From NCBI GenBank assembly GCA_014238415.1, contig JABABA010000018.1, positions 23,679 through 87,678 of the forward strand: a stretch of 64,000 nt of DNA, read 5' to 3'. The notes below the pieces were generated by a model, which was not told the DNA's origin, did no database searches, and was given only the letters and a program-made list of their open reading frames with translations. This document shows positions 39,630 to 48,464 of this stretch, piece after piece. The DNA is from Planctomycetota bacterium (GTDB lineage: Bacteria > Planctomycetota > UBA1135 > GCA-002686595). Numbering within the stretch: the stretch's first letter is position 1; every line of letters starts with the position of its first letter. A program made the translations under genes and the position numbers.

Positions 39630-40982
39630 ATGCGGAATCTCAGCTCGATTCTGGCTGGCTGCCTGCTGGGCTGCGCGCCGACCCTCGAACCTCCGCAACA
39701 GGTTGTGCTGGTGGTCTGCGATACCCTGCGAGCAGACCACCTGTCGCTCTACGGCTACTCAAGACCCACCAGCCCCAACCTGGAGGAACTGGCACAACGC
39801 TCGACGATCTACCACCGGGCTCAAGCCGCAGCACCCTGGACCCTGCCCTCACACGCCTCCATGTTCACGGGGCTCTATCCAACCGAGCACGGCGCGCACA
39901 CCTGGTCAGAAGATGAGTTGGCAAGCCTGCGCAAGCAGGGCTGGTCCGAAGACAACAATGTGGGACCCCTGGCGGACCACTACATCACTCTGGCTGAGTA
40001 CTTTGCCGAGAGGGGCTGGGCCACGGGCGCAGTGGTAGCCAATGTCGCCTACATGGACGAACGCTTCGGCATCGCCCAGGGATTCGACACCTATTACCGC
40101 CAGAGGGGCCCGGTGGAAGAGATCACCCGGCGTGCACTGCAGTTCATCAAAGCTCACCAAGAGGAATCCTTCTTCCTGTTCGTCAACCTGATGGACACTC
40201 ACCGACCCTACAACCTGCGCCCCCACCCCCCCATTCCTGATCACTCCTCGGATGGCAACCTGCTCAAGCGCCTGGTACCTCTGATCCTAGATCCCGGAGC
40301 CGCCGCTCCCCCGGAACTGCTTGATGCCCTTGTAGACCAGTACGACACAGCGATTGCCAATTTGGACCAGGGCCTGGGAGATTTCTTGCAGACTCTGGAA
40401 TCCGATGGACTACTCGACCGCATGTGCCTCGTTGTGACCAGCGACCATGGCGAATTTCTCGGGGAACACGAATTGATCGAGCACAGCAAGGATGTGTACC
40501 AAGGCACCCTGCATGTGCCCCTGATCCTCAAGGCACCCCAACAGGCCGAACGCCGCGATGACCTTGGCTGGATCGGTCATGTACATCTGCCGGGGCTGAT
40601 CTTTGATGCCCTTGGAGATCCTACTGCCGCTCCTCTCATGCGCCTGCATTGGCCACGGTCCGAGGGTGTCCTCTCGGAGAACTACGACAGCCGCCTGCAC
40701 GACCTGCGCGCCCCCTGGGGGGACCGCTTCCGGCGCAGCCGCCGAGTCCTTGTCCACGGCGATCTCAAGACGATCCTCTCCAGTGACGGAGGTCACGAAA
40801 CCTATGACCTGGCCCGGGATCCCGAAGAAACCCAAGCGCTGGACCCGGGCGAAACCCGGGCCGCCCACCGAAAAAGGGCCCGTGAGAGGTTTGAGGGCCT
40901 GAAAGCAGCCCCTCCAGGAGAAGCAGTTCCCCTGGATGATGCGGCCCTGGAGGCCCTGAAACAGCTTGGGTATGGAGGTTGA
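39630..40982 (+). CDS. Sulfatase family protein (lipoprotein)
   Basis: MRNLSSILAGCLLGCAPT lipobox; VVLVVCDTLRADHLSLYGYSRPTSPNLEELA; APWTLPSHASMFTGLYPTEHG; VVTSDHGEFLGEH. Confidence 0.87.
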   Translation: MRNLSSILAGCLLGCAPTLEPPQQVVLVVCDTLRADHLSLYGYSRPTSPNLEELAQRSTIYHRAQAAAPWTLPSHASMFTGLYPTEHGAHTWSEDELASLRKQGWSEDNNVGPLADHYITLAEYFAERGWATGAVVANVAYMDERFGIAQGFDTYYRQRGPVEEITRRALQFIKAHQEESFFLFVNLMDTHRPYNLRPHPPIPDHSSDGNLLKRLVPLILDPGAAAPPELLDALVDQYDTAIANLDQGLGDFLQTLESDGLLDRMCLVVTSDHGEFLGEHELIEHSKDVYQGTLHVPLILKAPQQAERRDDLGWIGHVHLPGLIFDALGDPTAAPLMRLHWPRSEGVLSENYDSRLHDLRAPWGDRFRRSRRVLVHGDLKTILSSDGGHETYDLARDPEETQALDPGETRAAHRKRARERFEGLKAAPPGEAVPLDDAALEALKQLGYGG

Positions 40983-41018
40983 CCTAAAATAACTAGGTAG
41001 AAATATCTGTATTTTAGG
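40983..41018 (+). terminator. Possible AT-rich inverted repeat terminator after the sulfatase
   Basis: CCTAAAATA (40983-40991) / TATTTTAGG (41010-41018), 9-bp perfect inverted repeat directly at the stop codon. Confidence 0.45.
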
Positions 41019-41028
41019 TATTTTCCCC

Positions 41029-41057
41029 TGGACAGCCCCTGGCAACCCCTCTATAGT
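41029..41057 (+). promoter_or_regulatory. Sigma70-like promoter upstream of structured RNA element A
   Basis: TGGACA (41029-41034) - 17 nt - TATAGT (41052-41057). Confidence 0.5.
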
Positions 41058-41073
41058 GCCCCACATAAGCCAA

Positions 41074-41163
41074 GCGGTTCAGCCCTCGACCTTCGGGAAT
41101 GAGGGGCAGCCCCGGGAGGGAAGGAGAGACTCTCCCGGCGGTTGCAACCGGATCCTGAAACGC
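41074..41163 (+). ncRNA. Candidate structured RNA element A (leader or ncRNA)
   Basis: Closing stem GCGGTTCAG (41074-41082)/CTGAAACGC (41155-41163), one mismatch; hairpin CCCTC/GAGGG with C(UUCG)G cap; hairpin CCGGGAG/CTCCCGG presenting AAGGAGAG; palindrome CGGTTGCAACCG (41139-41150); related to element B. Confidence 0.55.
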
Positions 41164-41175
41164 GGCACCGTCAAA

Positions 41176-41628
41176 ATGTCCTACACCTGCCAAGCCATGA
41201 TTACCCCCACCTTCCCCAACCCGACGCGCACTATCGCCCTGGACGCAGCTCGGGTCGATGCCGTACGAAACATGCAAGCCCCTGCCCTGGCCGCCGCAGA
41301 TGCCGCACGAGCAGCCGCTACCCTGGCATACGATCACGCCGCCCGTGCTACTCGACAGGGCCTTTCTGCGGAGTGCTACCGCGCAGGCGCCCACCAGGCC
41401 ACCGCCGCCGCCAACAACGCCTACACCGCCGCTCGCGCAGCCGCTGTCTTTGGAGAGGTGGATGTAGCCTATCAGGCGGCTGTGGCCGCTTACGACGCGA
41501 CAGCAGCAGCCAACGCCGCTGCCCGCACCGCGCGCCGCAGACGGAGTTCGGTGCACAGGAAGGTCGCGCGCTACAGTAGTTCATCGAGGCTTGACACGAT
41601 GAACGCTTGCTCCAACTCGTCAATCTGA
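41176..41628 (+). CDS. Ala-rich small protein with Arg-rich stretch, hypothetical
   Basis: MSYTCQAMITPTFPNPTRTIALDAARVDAVRNMQAPALAAADAARAAATLAYDHAARATRQ...AANAAARTARRRRSSVHRK; 13 nt after element A; no clear SD. Confidence 0.45.
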   Translation: MSYTCQAMITPTFPNPTRTIALDAARVDAVRNMQAPALAAADAARAAATLAYDHAARATRQGLSAECYRAGAHQATAAANNAYTAARAAAVFGEVDVAYQAAVAAYDATAAANAAARTARRRRSSVHRKVARYSSSSRLDTMNACSNSSI

Positions 41629-41994
41629 TTGGCACCCAGCAGGCTCGCAACCTGCGCCCCCCATCCCTGGGCGCTCCTCGGATGACCCGATGCACAAGTG
41701 AGTGGGCCGCGACACTCCTCGCTCTCTCAGCCTGAGTTGCTCAGAATCTGCTCTGGGCCCTTGAACGGCGAATCGACAAGCAGCTCGTATGCTTGAATGG
41801 GAAACCCACCAGAGCGGGTCCGCGAAAACCCTGACAGGTCGCAGATGAAACCTGCGAGAGCCGCGGAAGCCCCTGGAGCCCGCAGGCCTGGAGCCCAAAG
41901 CTGCTGAGCCCCGCCAGGAACCAACAAATATAAGGGCGATTTCTTTCTAATTTAGGGATTTCCCCATGTTGTATAAGATATTACCCGATGTATG

Positions 41995-42099
41995 ATGTGA
42001 GCACTGAGCCGTGAGGCGCAGCCCGCGACCTTCGGGACCGCGAGCACCGCCGGGAGAGAAGGAGAGGCTTTCCCACGGTTGTCATCACAGAGCTCACAT
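41995..42099 (+). ncRNA. Candidate structured RNA element B (stand-alone small RNA)
   Basis: Perfect 8-bp closing stem ATGTGAGC (41995-42002)/GCTCACAT (42092-42099); UUCG-capped hairpin 42024-42042; hairpin 42046-42079 presenting AAGGAGAG; similar to element A; followed by two terminator hairpins and no ORF. Confidence 0.6.
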
Positions 42100-42112
42100 G
42101 AAGAGGAGACCC

Positions 42113-42138
42113 GGGAAGGCGCCTGTAGGCGCCTTCCC
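42113..42138 (+). terminator. Terminator-like hairpin T1
   Basis: GGGAAGGCGCC-TGTA-GGCGCCTTCCC, 11-bp perfect stem; weak T tract (CCTTCT). Confidence 0.65.
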
Positions 42139-42178
42139 CCTTCTACCTCTTAATTCAAACAACTAAGGAGAAAGAGGA

Positions 42179-42212
42179 GCGGGAAGGCGCCTGTAGGCGC
42201 CTTCCCGCTTTT
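42179..42212 (+). terminator. Intrinsic terminator T2
   Basis: GCGGGAAGGCGCC-TGTA-GGCGCCTTCCCGC followed by TTTT; 13-bp perfect stem; same 26-nt core as T1; could also serve the convergent minus gene. Confidence 0.85.
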
Positions 42213-42273
42213 ATTGGCAGATCCCGTGGCTGCAACGCCCTCACAACCTGAGGGCAGGATCCTTGAAGGAGAC

Positions 42274-43056
42274 TCAAATCCCTTCATTCCAAACCAGGGC
42301 CAGGCAGGTGACCCCCGCCTCCGCTGCCAGAAATTCTGAAATCGCGGTGGTCTCAACCTGCAGGCCCGCTGCGCGCACGCGTTCCACGCTACGAGGATGT
42401 TCCTCAGGCATCACCAGCACCTCACCGACCATGAGAGCATTGGCGCCAAAAGGCTCGCGGCCGTCGACCACAATGCGTCGAACACCTTCGGCGCGATCCA
42501 AGTCCACCCACTCAGGTTGCAACAACACCGTGTCAGGGGCCACCATGCAGGCGCCAGTCTTGAGGTGCAACGCCCCGCGTACTGGAGCGGCCTTGACCCG
42601 CAGACCGTGGGGCAGAACCCCGTGGGCCAGTTCCTTCAAACCTGCATGATTGGTGCGCGAGCCCTGGCCGCAGAACAAGACGTCCCCCAGCCGCAGGAGA
42701 TCGCCCCCATCCAGAGTGGCCTGCTCTCCCACCACTTGCACCCTGGGACGATCCTGAGGCAGAAATGGCAAGAGGGACTCCAATTCAAAGCGCCGGTCCG
42801 CTACGCCGGGACGGGCACAAACCACCACGTCCTCGAATACACGCGCCGGGTCCTCAACAAAACAAGCGTCTGGCGCGTCCTCCAAGGCCGGCAAGACCTT
42901 GACCGCTACACCGAGCCCGCGCAACAACTCCGCCAGCCCCGCATGTTGTTCCCGCGCCCGTTGCAGGTCAATTCCCCGGCGCTCAAGGTAGGTCAACTGG
43001 CAAGCCCCCAGGTCTTCCCCGGGCGAACGCATCAATGCGGTCAATGGCCTAGTCAT
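42274..43056 (-). CDS. Dimethylarginine dimethylaminohydrolase/arginine deiminase superfamily protein
   Basis: PDACFVEDPARVFEDVVVCARPG; TLDGGDLLRLGDVLFCGQGSRTN; HLKTGACMVAPDTVLL. Confidence 0.85.
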   Translation of the reverse strand: MTRPLTALMRSPGEDLGACQLTYLERRGIDLQRAREQHAGLAELLRGLGVAVKVLPALEDAPDACFVEDPARVFEDVVVCARPGVADRRFELESLLPFLPQDRPRVQVVGEQATLDGGDLLRLGDVLFCGQGSRTNHAGLKELAHGVLPHGLRVKAAPVRGALHLKTGACMVAPDTVLLQPEWVDLDRAEGVRRIVVDGREPFGANALMVGEVLVMPEEHPRSVERVRAAGLQVETTAISEFLAAEAGVTCLALVWNEGI

Positions 43057-44932
43057 AGATCAGAGTGTCAAGCGTTGCTGTACTGACAGCATGGTAGAGC
43101 GGACGCGCCTGTGCATATATGTGTCTGGCCCGGGTCCGGCCCTCGGGACTTGCGCACAAGGCCGAGTACAGGGGCACAAGATATTTACGCCGGCCAACGG
43201 TCAGCAGGAACTCCTCCAGGCGCTGCTGAACACCTTCGTACCCCCCCTTGATGCCAAGCTCAAGCCAGGCGCAAAGCACCTCTGCGTTCCCCGTGGAGGT
43301 CAGATCAAATCTCAGATCCAAGGACTCAAGCAATTCAGGACCAGCATCCTGGCGAAGGCCATGGATCATGCGCAGCCATTGAAAAGTATTCCAATCAGCG
43401 GTCTCGATCTCGCCTGGATCTGTCCCGGCGATCAATCGCGAGACCGCCGCGTCCACCATCAGCAGCGGCTCGCTTACCGCCTGAGGGGCATCATCGGGCA
43501 GACCCGGTCCGCGTAACCAGAGGTCAAGATCCAGATTTGCCATGGCCCCCGGCCGCAACTCTGACAACCCATGCAATAGGTACTCCTCAAAGTCTGCTGT
43601 GCTCGCACTCCGAAAGGCACGTCCTTCGAACCAGCCGCGCAAGAATTCATCCACATCCTCACGCCCCACCAACTCTTCAATGCGGCGCAGGAGAAGCGCT
43701 CCTTTCTCGTAGGGCACCCAGGAAAATCCCATGTCAGGGTGATGACCCTCGAGATCAATGGCCAATACAGTCTGCCAAGGCTCCAGTGTCTCCATCTCGG
43801 CCAGCAACTCCGTGCGCGCCAAGGCCTTCTCCATGTTGGAACGTGGGACCCCATAGAGCGCCTCGATGATTCGCTGCTCGCAATAGACCGTAAAACCCTC
43901 GTTGAGCCAGAAATCCTCCCAGGTCTCGTTGGTCACCAGATTGCCAGACCAGGAGTGAGCCAACTCGTGGGCAATCAAGGAAATCAACGAGCGGTCCCCC
44001 GCAAGAATCGTCGGGTTCACAAAGGTCAGTAGAGGATTCTCCATTCCCCCGTAGGGAAAAGCCGGGGGCAGGACCAACACATCGTACCGGCCCCAGCGAT
44101 AGGGCCCGAAAAGTTGCTCAGCGGTGACAAGCATGGCATCCAGATCTGCCAGTTCATCCGCCGCCAGATCGATGGTGGCAGGCTCTGCAAAGATGGCAAC
44201 CCGAGGAGAAATCGCACGGCGCTCCAAGCGACCACAAGCCAGGGCAATCAGATAGGGGGGAACTGGCAGACTGAGCTCGTGTTGCCACAACAAGCGCCCT
44301 GGATTTCCTGGTATTTCCTGAGCACCCGTGCCTTCGCCACTCATGACCACGCGAAGTTCCCGGGGCGCGCTCACCTCTGCACTCCAACTGACCCGATTCC
44401 CCGGCGTGTCCTGAATCGGCAACCAGGAACGGGTCAAGATCGCCTGGCCCTGGCTGTACATGAAAGGCTGCAGGGTGCTGGCGGTCTGCTCAGGACCCAG
44501 CCACTGCAGAGCCTCCCCCCCGGGTCGGGTACTCCAGCGGACCGTGACCGCTTGATCAGCTGCATGCAACTCGATCACAAGGGCCTGCCCAATTCGCTCC
44601 TGGGGAGCGCTCAAGCTGAACTCACGCGGCTGGCCTTCAGGGCCCCACACCGAAATGCCATCCAAATCCGCCACATCCAAGATCAAGGGGGCTCCAGGAT
44701 CTGTTCGTTGAAGGGAATAGACCGCCGTCCCGTGCAAGCGGCGGGCCTCGAAATCCAGCTCAAGGTCCATGTCCACATGGCTCACAGCCACCAGCCAAGG
44801 TCGGCTGGCCGAATGCTGATCCCAGTTGGCCGGCGCCTCCGGACAATTCGGGGGTTGCGCAACTTTCCCGCCTTGGCAACCAGCAATCACCAGCAACCCG
44901 GCTCCAAGAATCACCCTCAGTGGTTTTTCCAT
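43049..44932 (-). CDS. M1 family metallopeptidase (lipoprotein)
   Basis: MEKPLRVILGAGLLVIAGCQGG lipobox; LIAHELAHSWSGNLVTNETWEDFWLNEGFTVY. Confidence 0.9.
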   Translation of the reverse strand: MEKPLRVILGAGLLVIAGCQGGKVAQPPNCPEAPANWDQHSASRPWLVAVSHVDMDLELDFEARRLHGTAVYSLQRTDPGAPLILDVADLDGISVWGPEGQPREFSLSAPQERIGQALVIELHAADQAVTVRWSTRPGGEALQWLGPEQTASTLQPFMYSQGQAILTRSWLPIQDTPGNRVSWSAEVSAPRELRVVMSGEGTGAQEIPGNPGRLLWQHELSLPVPPYLIALACGRLERRAISPRVAIFAEPATIDLAADELADLDAMLVTAEQLFGPYRWGRYDVLVLPPAFPYGGMENPLLTFVNPTILAGDRSLISLIAHELAHSWSGNLVTNETWEDFWLNEGFTVYCEQRIIEALYGVPRSNMEKALARTELLAEMETLEPWQTVLAIDLEGHHPDMGFSWVPYEKGALLLRRIEELVGREDVDEFLRGWFEGRAFRSASTADFEEYLLHGLSELRPGAMANLDLDLWLRGPGLPDDAPQAVSEPLLMVDAAVSRLIAGTDPGEIETADWNTFQWLRMIHGLRQDAGPELLESLDLRFDLTSTGNAEVLCAWLELGIKGGYEGVQQRLEEFLLTVGRRKYLVPLYSALCASPEGRTRARHIYAQARPLYHAVSTATLDTLIYD

Positions 44933-45077
44933 GGGGACATGCTGCGACCCGGGACGCGAAGCGCAAGCCCCAAGGCATAGCAACTTTTTGAGATCGGGCA
45001 ACTGGATGCCCGAGACGGCTTCACCGTGAGCTAGGCTCGGGGACCAATCTGCCCCAAGCCCAATTCCAAGCCCACCC

Positions 45078-46397
45078 ATGTTCTCACTCTTTCTTGCTGC
45101 AACCTGCGCGCTTTCCCCCCTGCCACAAGCGGAATTGCAGGGGGTTCACTGCGGCCAGTTCTGGAGCGATCCAACGGAAGATGCGCAGGCCAACGTGCTG
45201 CTGCTGATTCGAGAGGGGAAAATCGAGCAGGTCCTGACCGAAGGCGAAGACTGGCCCGAGAACATCTTGATCCATGACCTCACAGACACCTTCGTCATGC
45301 CTGGGTGGATTGACTGTCATGTGCACTTGACAGGGGAACTCAGCCGGGAATCGCGTATGGAATATGTGACCCAGTCCGAAGCGACTGTCACCCTGCGCAC
45401 GGTGCTGCACGCACGCCGTACAGTGGAAGCAGGCTTCACAACGGTGCGCGACCTGGGTGCAGACACGGGCGCGATCTTCGCAGTGCGCGATTCGATCACC
45501 CGCGAGGAGATTCCCGGCCCCCTGATCCTGGCTGCAGGCAGCGCGGTGACTCCTAGCGGCGGCCATGGAGATCCAACTCACGGATTCCGCGAGACTCTGT
45601 TTGACCTTCCGGGGATTTCTGAGGGCGTTGCAGACGGAGTCGCGCAATGCCGCGCAGCCGTACGCCATCAGGTGCGGCGGGGCGCAGATGTAATCAAGCT
45701 GACCGCCACAGGAGGCGTACTCTCTGACACGGCGGCAGGCACAGACCAGCAGTTCTTCGAAGACGAGTTGAGTGCGATCATCGACACGGCTCACATGCTC
45801 GGGCGCCGAGTGGCAGCCCACGCACACGGCCCCACGGGAATGGCAGCCGCCTTGAGAGCAGGAGTGGATTCAATCGAGCATGGGTCCTTTCTCAACGAAG
45901 AGTGCCTGACCCTCTTCCTTGAGCACGAAACCTGGCTCGTGCCCACACTTCACGCAGGCCAGACCGTGGTGACCTATGCCGGGGACCCAAACTGGTTTCC
46001 GCCAGCGATCGCACGCAAGGCGCGCGAGGTGGGGCCAGTGATGATGAGTTCACTGGGAAAAGCCCACAAAGCAGGCGTGCGCATTGCATTTGGCACGGAC
46101 TGTGGAGTTGGTGCCCATGGCAAGAATGCTGAAGAATTCAGCCTGATGATCCGGGCGGGAATGAGCCCCACCGCTGTCCTGACCGCTGCCACCCGCGGTG
46201 CGGCGCAACTCTGTGGGCTGGAAGCGACCCACGGCCGCCTGGCACCGGGCTTTGCGGCCGATCTGGTGGCTCTAGGAGGAGATCCACGGGTGTCTATCGA
46301 ACTCACGGAACGTCCCGTAGCGGTCATGCGGGGCGGTCGCAAGGTTCTCTGGCAGGGCCAACGAGTGGCCTGGAAGGAAGTGACCCAGCAGAAATAA
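45078..46397 (+). CDS. Secreted metal-dependent amidohydrolase
   Basis: FVMPGWIDCHVHLTGELS; AHAHGPTGMAAALRAGVDSIEHGSFL; AFGTDCGVGAHGKNAEEF. Confidence 0.88.
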   Translation: MFSLFLAATCALSPLPQAELQGVHCGQFWSDPTEDAQANVLLLIREGKIEQVLTEGEDWPENILIHDLTDTFVMPGWIDCHVHLTGELSRESRMEYVTQSEATVTLRTVLHARRTVEAGFTTVRDLGADTGAIFAVRDSITREEIPGPLILAAGSAVTPSGGHGDPTHGFRETLFDLPGISEGVADGVAQCRAAVRHQVRRGADVIKLTATGGVLSDTAAGTDQQFFEDELSAIIDTAHMLGRRVAAHAHGPTGMAAALRAGVDSIEHGSFLNEECLTLFLEHETWLVPTLHAGQTVVTYAGDPNWFPPAIARKAREVGPVMMSSLGKAHKAGVRIAFGTDCGVGAHGKNAEEFSLMIRAGMSPTAVLTAATRGAAQLCGLEATHGRLAPGFAADLVALGGDPRVSIELTERPVAVMRGGRKVLWQGQRVAWKEVTQQK

Positions 46398-46510
46398 ACT
46401 CACTGCCTGCCATTCGGCAAGTGAGGGATTCAAGTCGCGGCCCAAAGTGGCTACCTTCTCTATCTCAGAACCTATCTCCGAGGTCTTGATCCCGGAACCC
46501 CCAGCGGCCC

Positions 46511-47149
46511 ATGCCCACCACAGAAATCGAAGTCAAGAGCTGCCCCGGCTGCGGAGCCAAGCTACCCGAAGTCGCCCTTTCTATTTGTCCTTACTGCGTG
46601 ACCCCCCTGGGTTTGGCGCAGGAAGACGATACGGAAGAGAGTCCCTACGCAGCCCGCATCGCCCGGGTTTTGGCCCATGATACGCTCCCCGAGGTAATGG
46701 CCTGGACTCCCGCAGAAGGTCCTGATTTCGTGCGCGGGGGACAACTCGTGTTCCGCGGCAAGCTCACGGCAACCATTGGCGCCTTGCTGGGGTTCTCGTC
46801 CCTCTTGCTGGGATCAGCGCCGCTCAGCGCCCTGCCCCTGATCGGACTGGCGGCCATCCTGGGGGGAATTGCCCTAATAGTCCAAGGCAAACGCGTGCGC
46901 GCTGAAGCGTTGTCGAAGGGTATGTTGCGACGGCCCGCTGTGATAGTGGACCGCCGTTCCGAAATCACCCTGAAGAGTCTGGGCGGCAATACCACCTACT
47001 TCTTCGAAATCGAATTCGAGGGAGGTCTACGCGGGGAATTCTGTTGGCCTGGCCGCGGAATCAACACCGAGCCGTTCACATCAAACTTGCCTGGAGTTGC
47101 ATTCACCCGCGGAGTAGAGCTGGTGCACTTCAAACACATCCGGGTCTAG
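46511..47149 (+). CDS. Membrane protein with N-terminal zinc ribbon (DUF3592-like), hypothetical
   Basis: CPGCGAKLPEVALSICPYC then two hydrophobic segments. Confidence 0.6.
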   Translation: MPTTEIEVKSCPGCGAKLPEVALSICPYCVTPLGLAQEDDTEESPYAARIARVLAHDTLPEVMAWTPAEGPDFVRGGQLVFRGKLTATIGALLGFSSLLLGSAPLSALPLIGLAAILGGIALIVQGKRVRAEALSKGMLRRPAVIVDRRSEITLKSLGGNTTYFFEIEFEGGLRGEFCWPGRGINTEPFTSNLPGVAFTRGVELVHFKHIRV

Positions 47150-47167
47150 TCAGGACTTTGGAGACCC

Positions 47168-47518
47168 ATGACGCACTCCCTGGAGCTCCCGGAAGATCCC
47201 GCGAAGGCCCTAGCCCTCCTTCGCGCTGCCAGCGCTGACGCCTCGGTTGTGGTCTTCAAGCGCAGCCCTACTTGTCCCGTTTCCCACAAGGCAGAGTGGG
47301 AATTCAAGAAGTTCCTCCAAAGCCTGCCTGAAACCGACAACTTGATTGCAGTCACGATCGACGTGCTCGCGCGCCGCTCCCTGGCGCGAGGCCTGACGGC
47401 AGCCCTCGAAATTGAGCACCAGTCACCTCAGGCCCTGTGGTTTGAAGCAGGCGAACTCAGCTGGCACGATAGTCACGGAGCCTTGACAGCTGCCTGCTTC
47501 GGTACTAAGAGACCCTGA
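47168..47518 (+). CDS. YtxJ-like monothiol bacilliredoxin family protein
   Basis: VVFKRSPTCPVSHKAEWEFKKFL...IEHQSPQALWFEAGELSWHDSHGALTAACF. Confidence 0.78.
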   Translation: MTHSLELPEDPAKALALLRAASADASVVVFKRSPTCPVSHKAEWEFKKFLQSLPETDNLIAVTIDVLARRSLARGLTAALEIEHQSPQALWFEAGELSWHDSHGALTAACFGTKRP

Positions 47519-47537
47519 AAATACGCCCCTCAACGAA

Positions 47538-48464
47538 ATGGAATCCAAGCCCGACCTCCGAATCATTTGGCTTTGCGTGACAGCCCTGGCCGCCTGCAAT
47601 TCGGGTGGCTCCAAGCAAGGGAATCGCTCTGTAACCCCAGAAGAGCAGACCCAGGTGCAAGGCGTGGGGCAGCAGGCGGTCTTGAACACGCCCACCACGG
47701 GAAGTAGCTCCGGACTGCCCACGATCATTTCCAACGCACCCACACCCTTGGACCAGGGCAGCCAGGACAAGCTCACACCCAAACCCACAACTCAGCAGGA
47801 ACGGTCTCAAGGGCGCCTGACCAAGCCCCTCACCAGCCGGGTTCAGCCCCATCTGAAGGATCCCGCGAGCAGGTTATATAGAGTGCACCTGCTAGCCAGC
47901 GCCCCTCCGGGAACGACACCCCTCGATGCTATCCTGATTCAGACCATGACCACAGTGGGCAAACTCGACTCCTGTGTGCTACTGCTCGATGAAAACGATG
48001 TACTGGTCGCAAGGCTTCCGCGAGCGGTCTCCGACGGCCGCCACAAATTGAGGATTGGAACCTTGAGCATTCCCCTCAATGCACCCCTCACCTGGCAGGG
48101 AATTGCATCGGGAGAAGTTGATCCCACAGTGGCAGGAGCGGTCTTGCGCCTGGGATCCATAGTGGCCCGCGACCGTCTGCTTGAGGCCGCTGAGAGTGGC
48201 TGGGACGCAAACCAACAGAGCAACGGCCTCTCTTTTCAGGTGCTGGGTGTACAGCCTGAGAGCATCTCCCTCCCTGGCGAAGTCCCCAGCGATGGTCCGA
48301 AGGGCGTTCCCCAGAAGTTCCGTGTGAAACAGTCCATGCCTTTAACCCTGGAAGGCTGGTCCAGTGAAGCGGGCACCTGGAGGGGCATCGCCCGGTTCAG
48401 GGTGATCGCTGACCAAGGAACGATCGTGGTCCTTCGCGTCGGCTTGCAGGGGCGCCTGCCTTAA
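47538..48464 (+). CDS. Hypothetical lipoprotein
   Basis: Lipobox-like LCVTALAACNSGGSKQ; Pro/Thr/Gln-rich linker. Confidence 0.55.
   Translation: MESKPDLRIIWLCVTALAACNSGGSKQGNRSVTPEEQTQVQGVGQQAVLNTPTTGSSSGLPTIISNAPTPLDQGSQDKLTPKPTTQQERSQGRLTKPLTSRVQPHLKDPASRLYRVHLLASAPPGTTPLDAILIQTMTTVGKLDSCVLLLDENDVLVARLPRAVSDGRHKLRIGTLSIPLNAPLTWQGIASGEVDPTVAGAVLRLGSIVARDRLLEAAESGWDANQQSNGLSFQVLGVQPESISLPGEVPSDGPKGVPQKFRVKQSMPLTLEGWSSEAGTWRGIARFRVIADQGTIVVLRVGLQGRLP

Noticed and set aside
47154-47165. GTCAGGACTTTG similarity to the 21-bp repeat at 14912
   Set aside because: Only 12 nt shared, near a different gene; likely chance.
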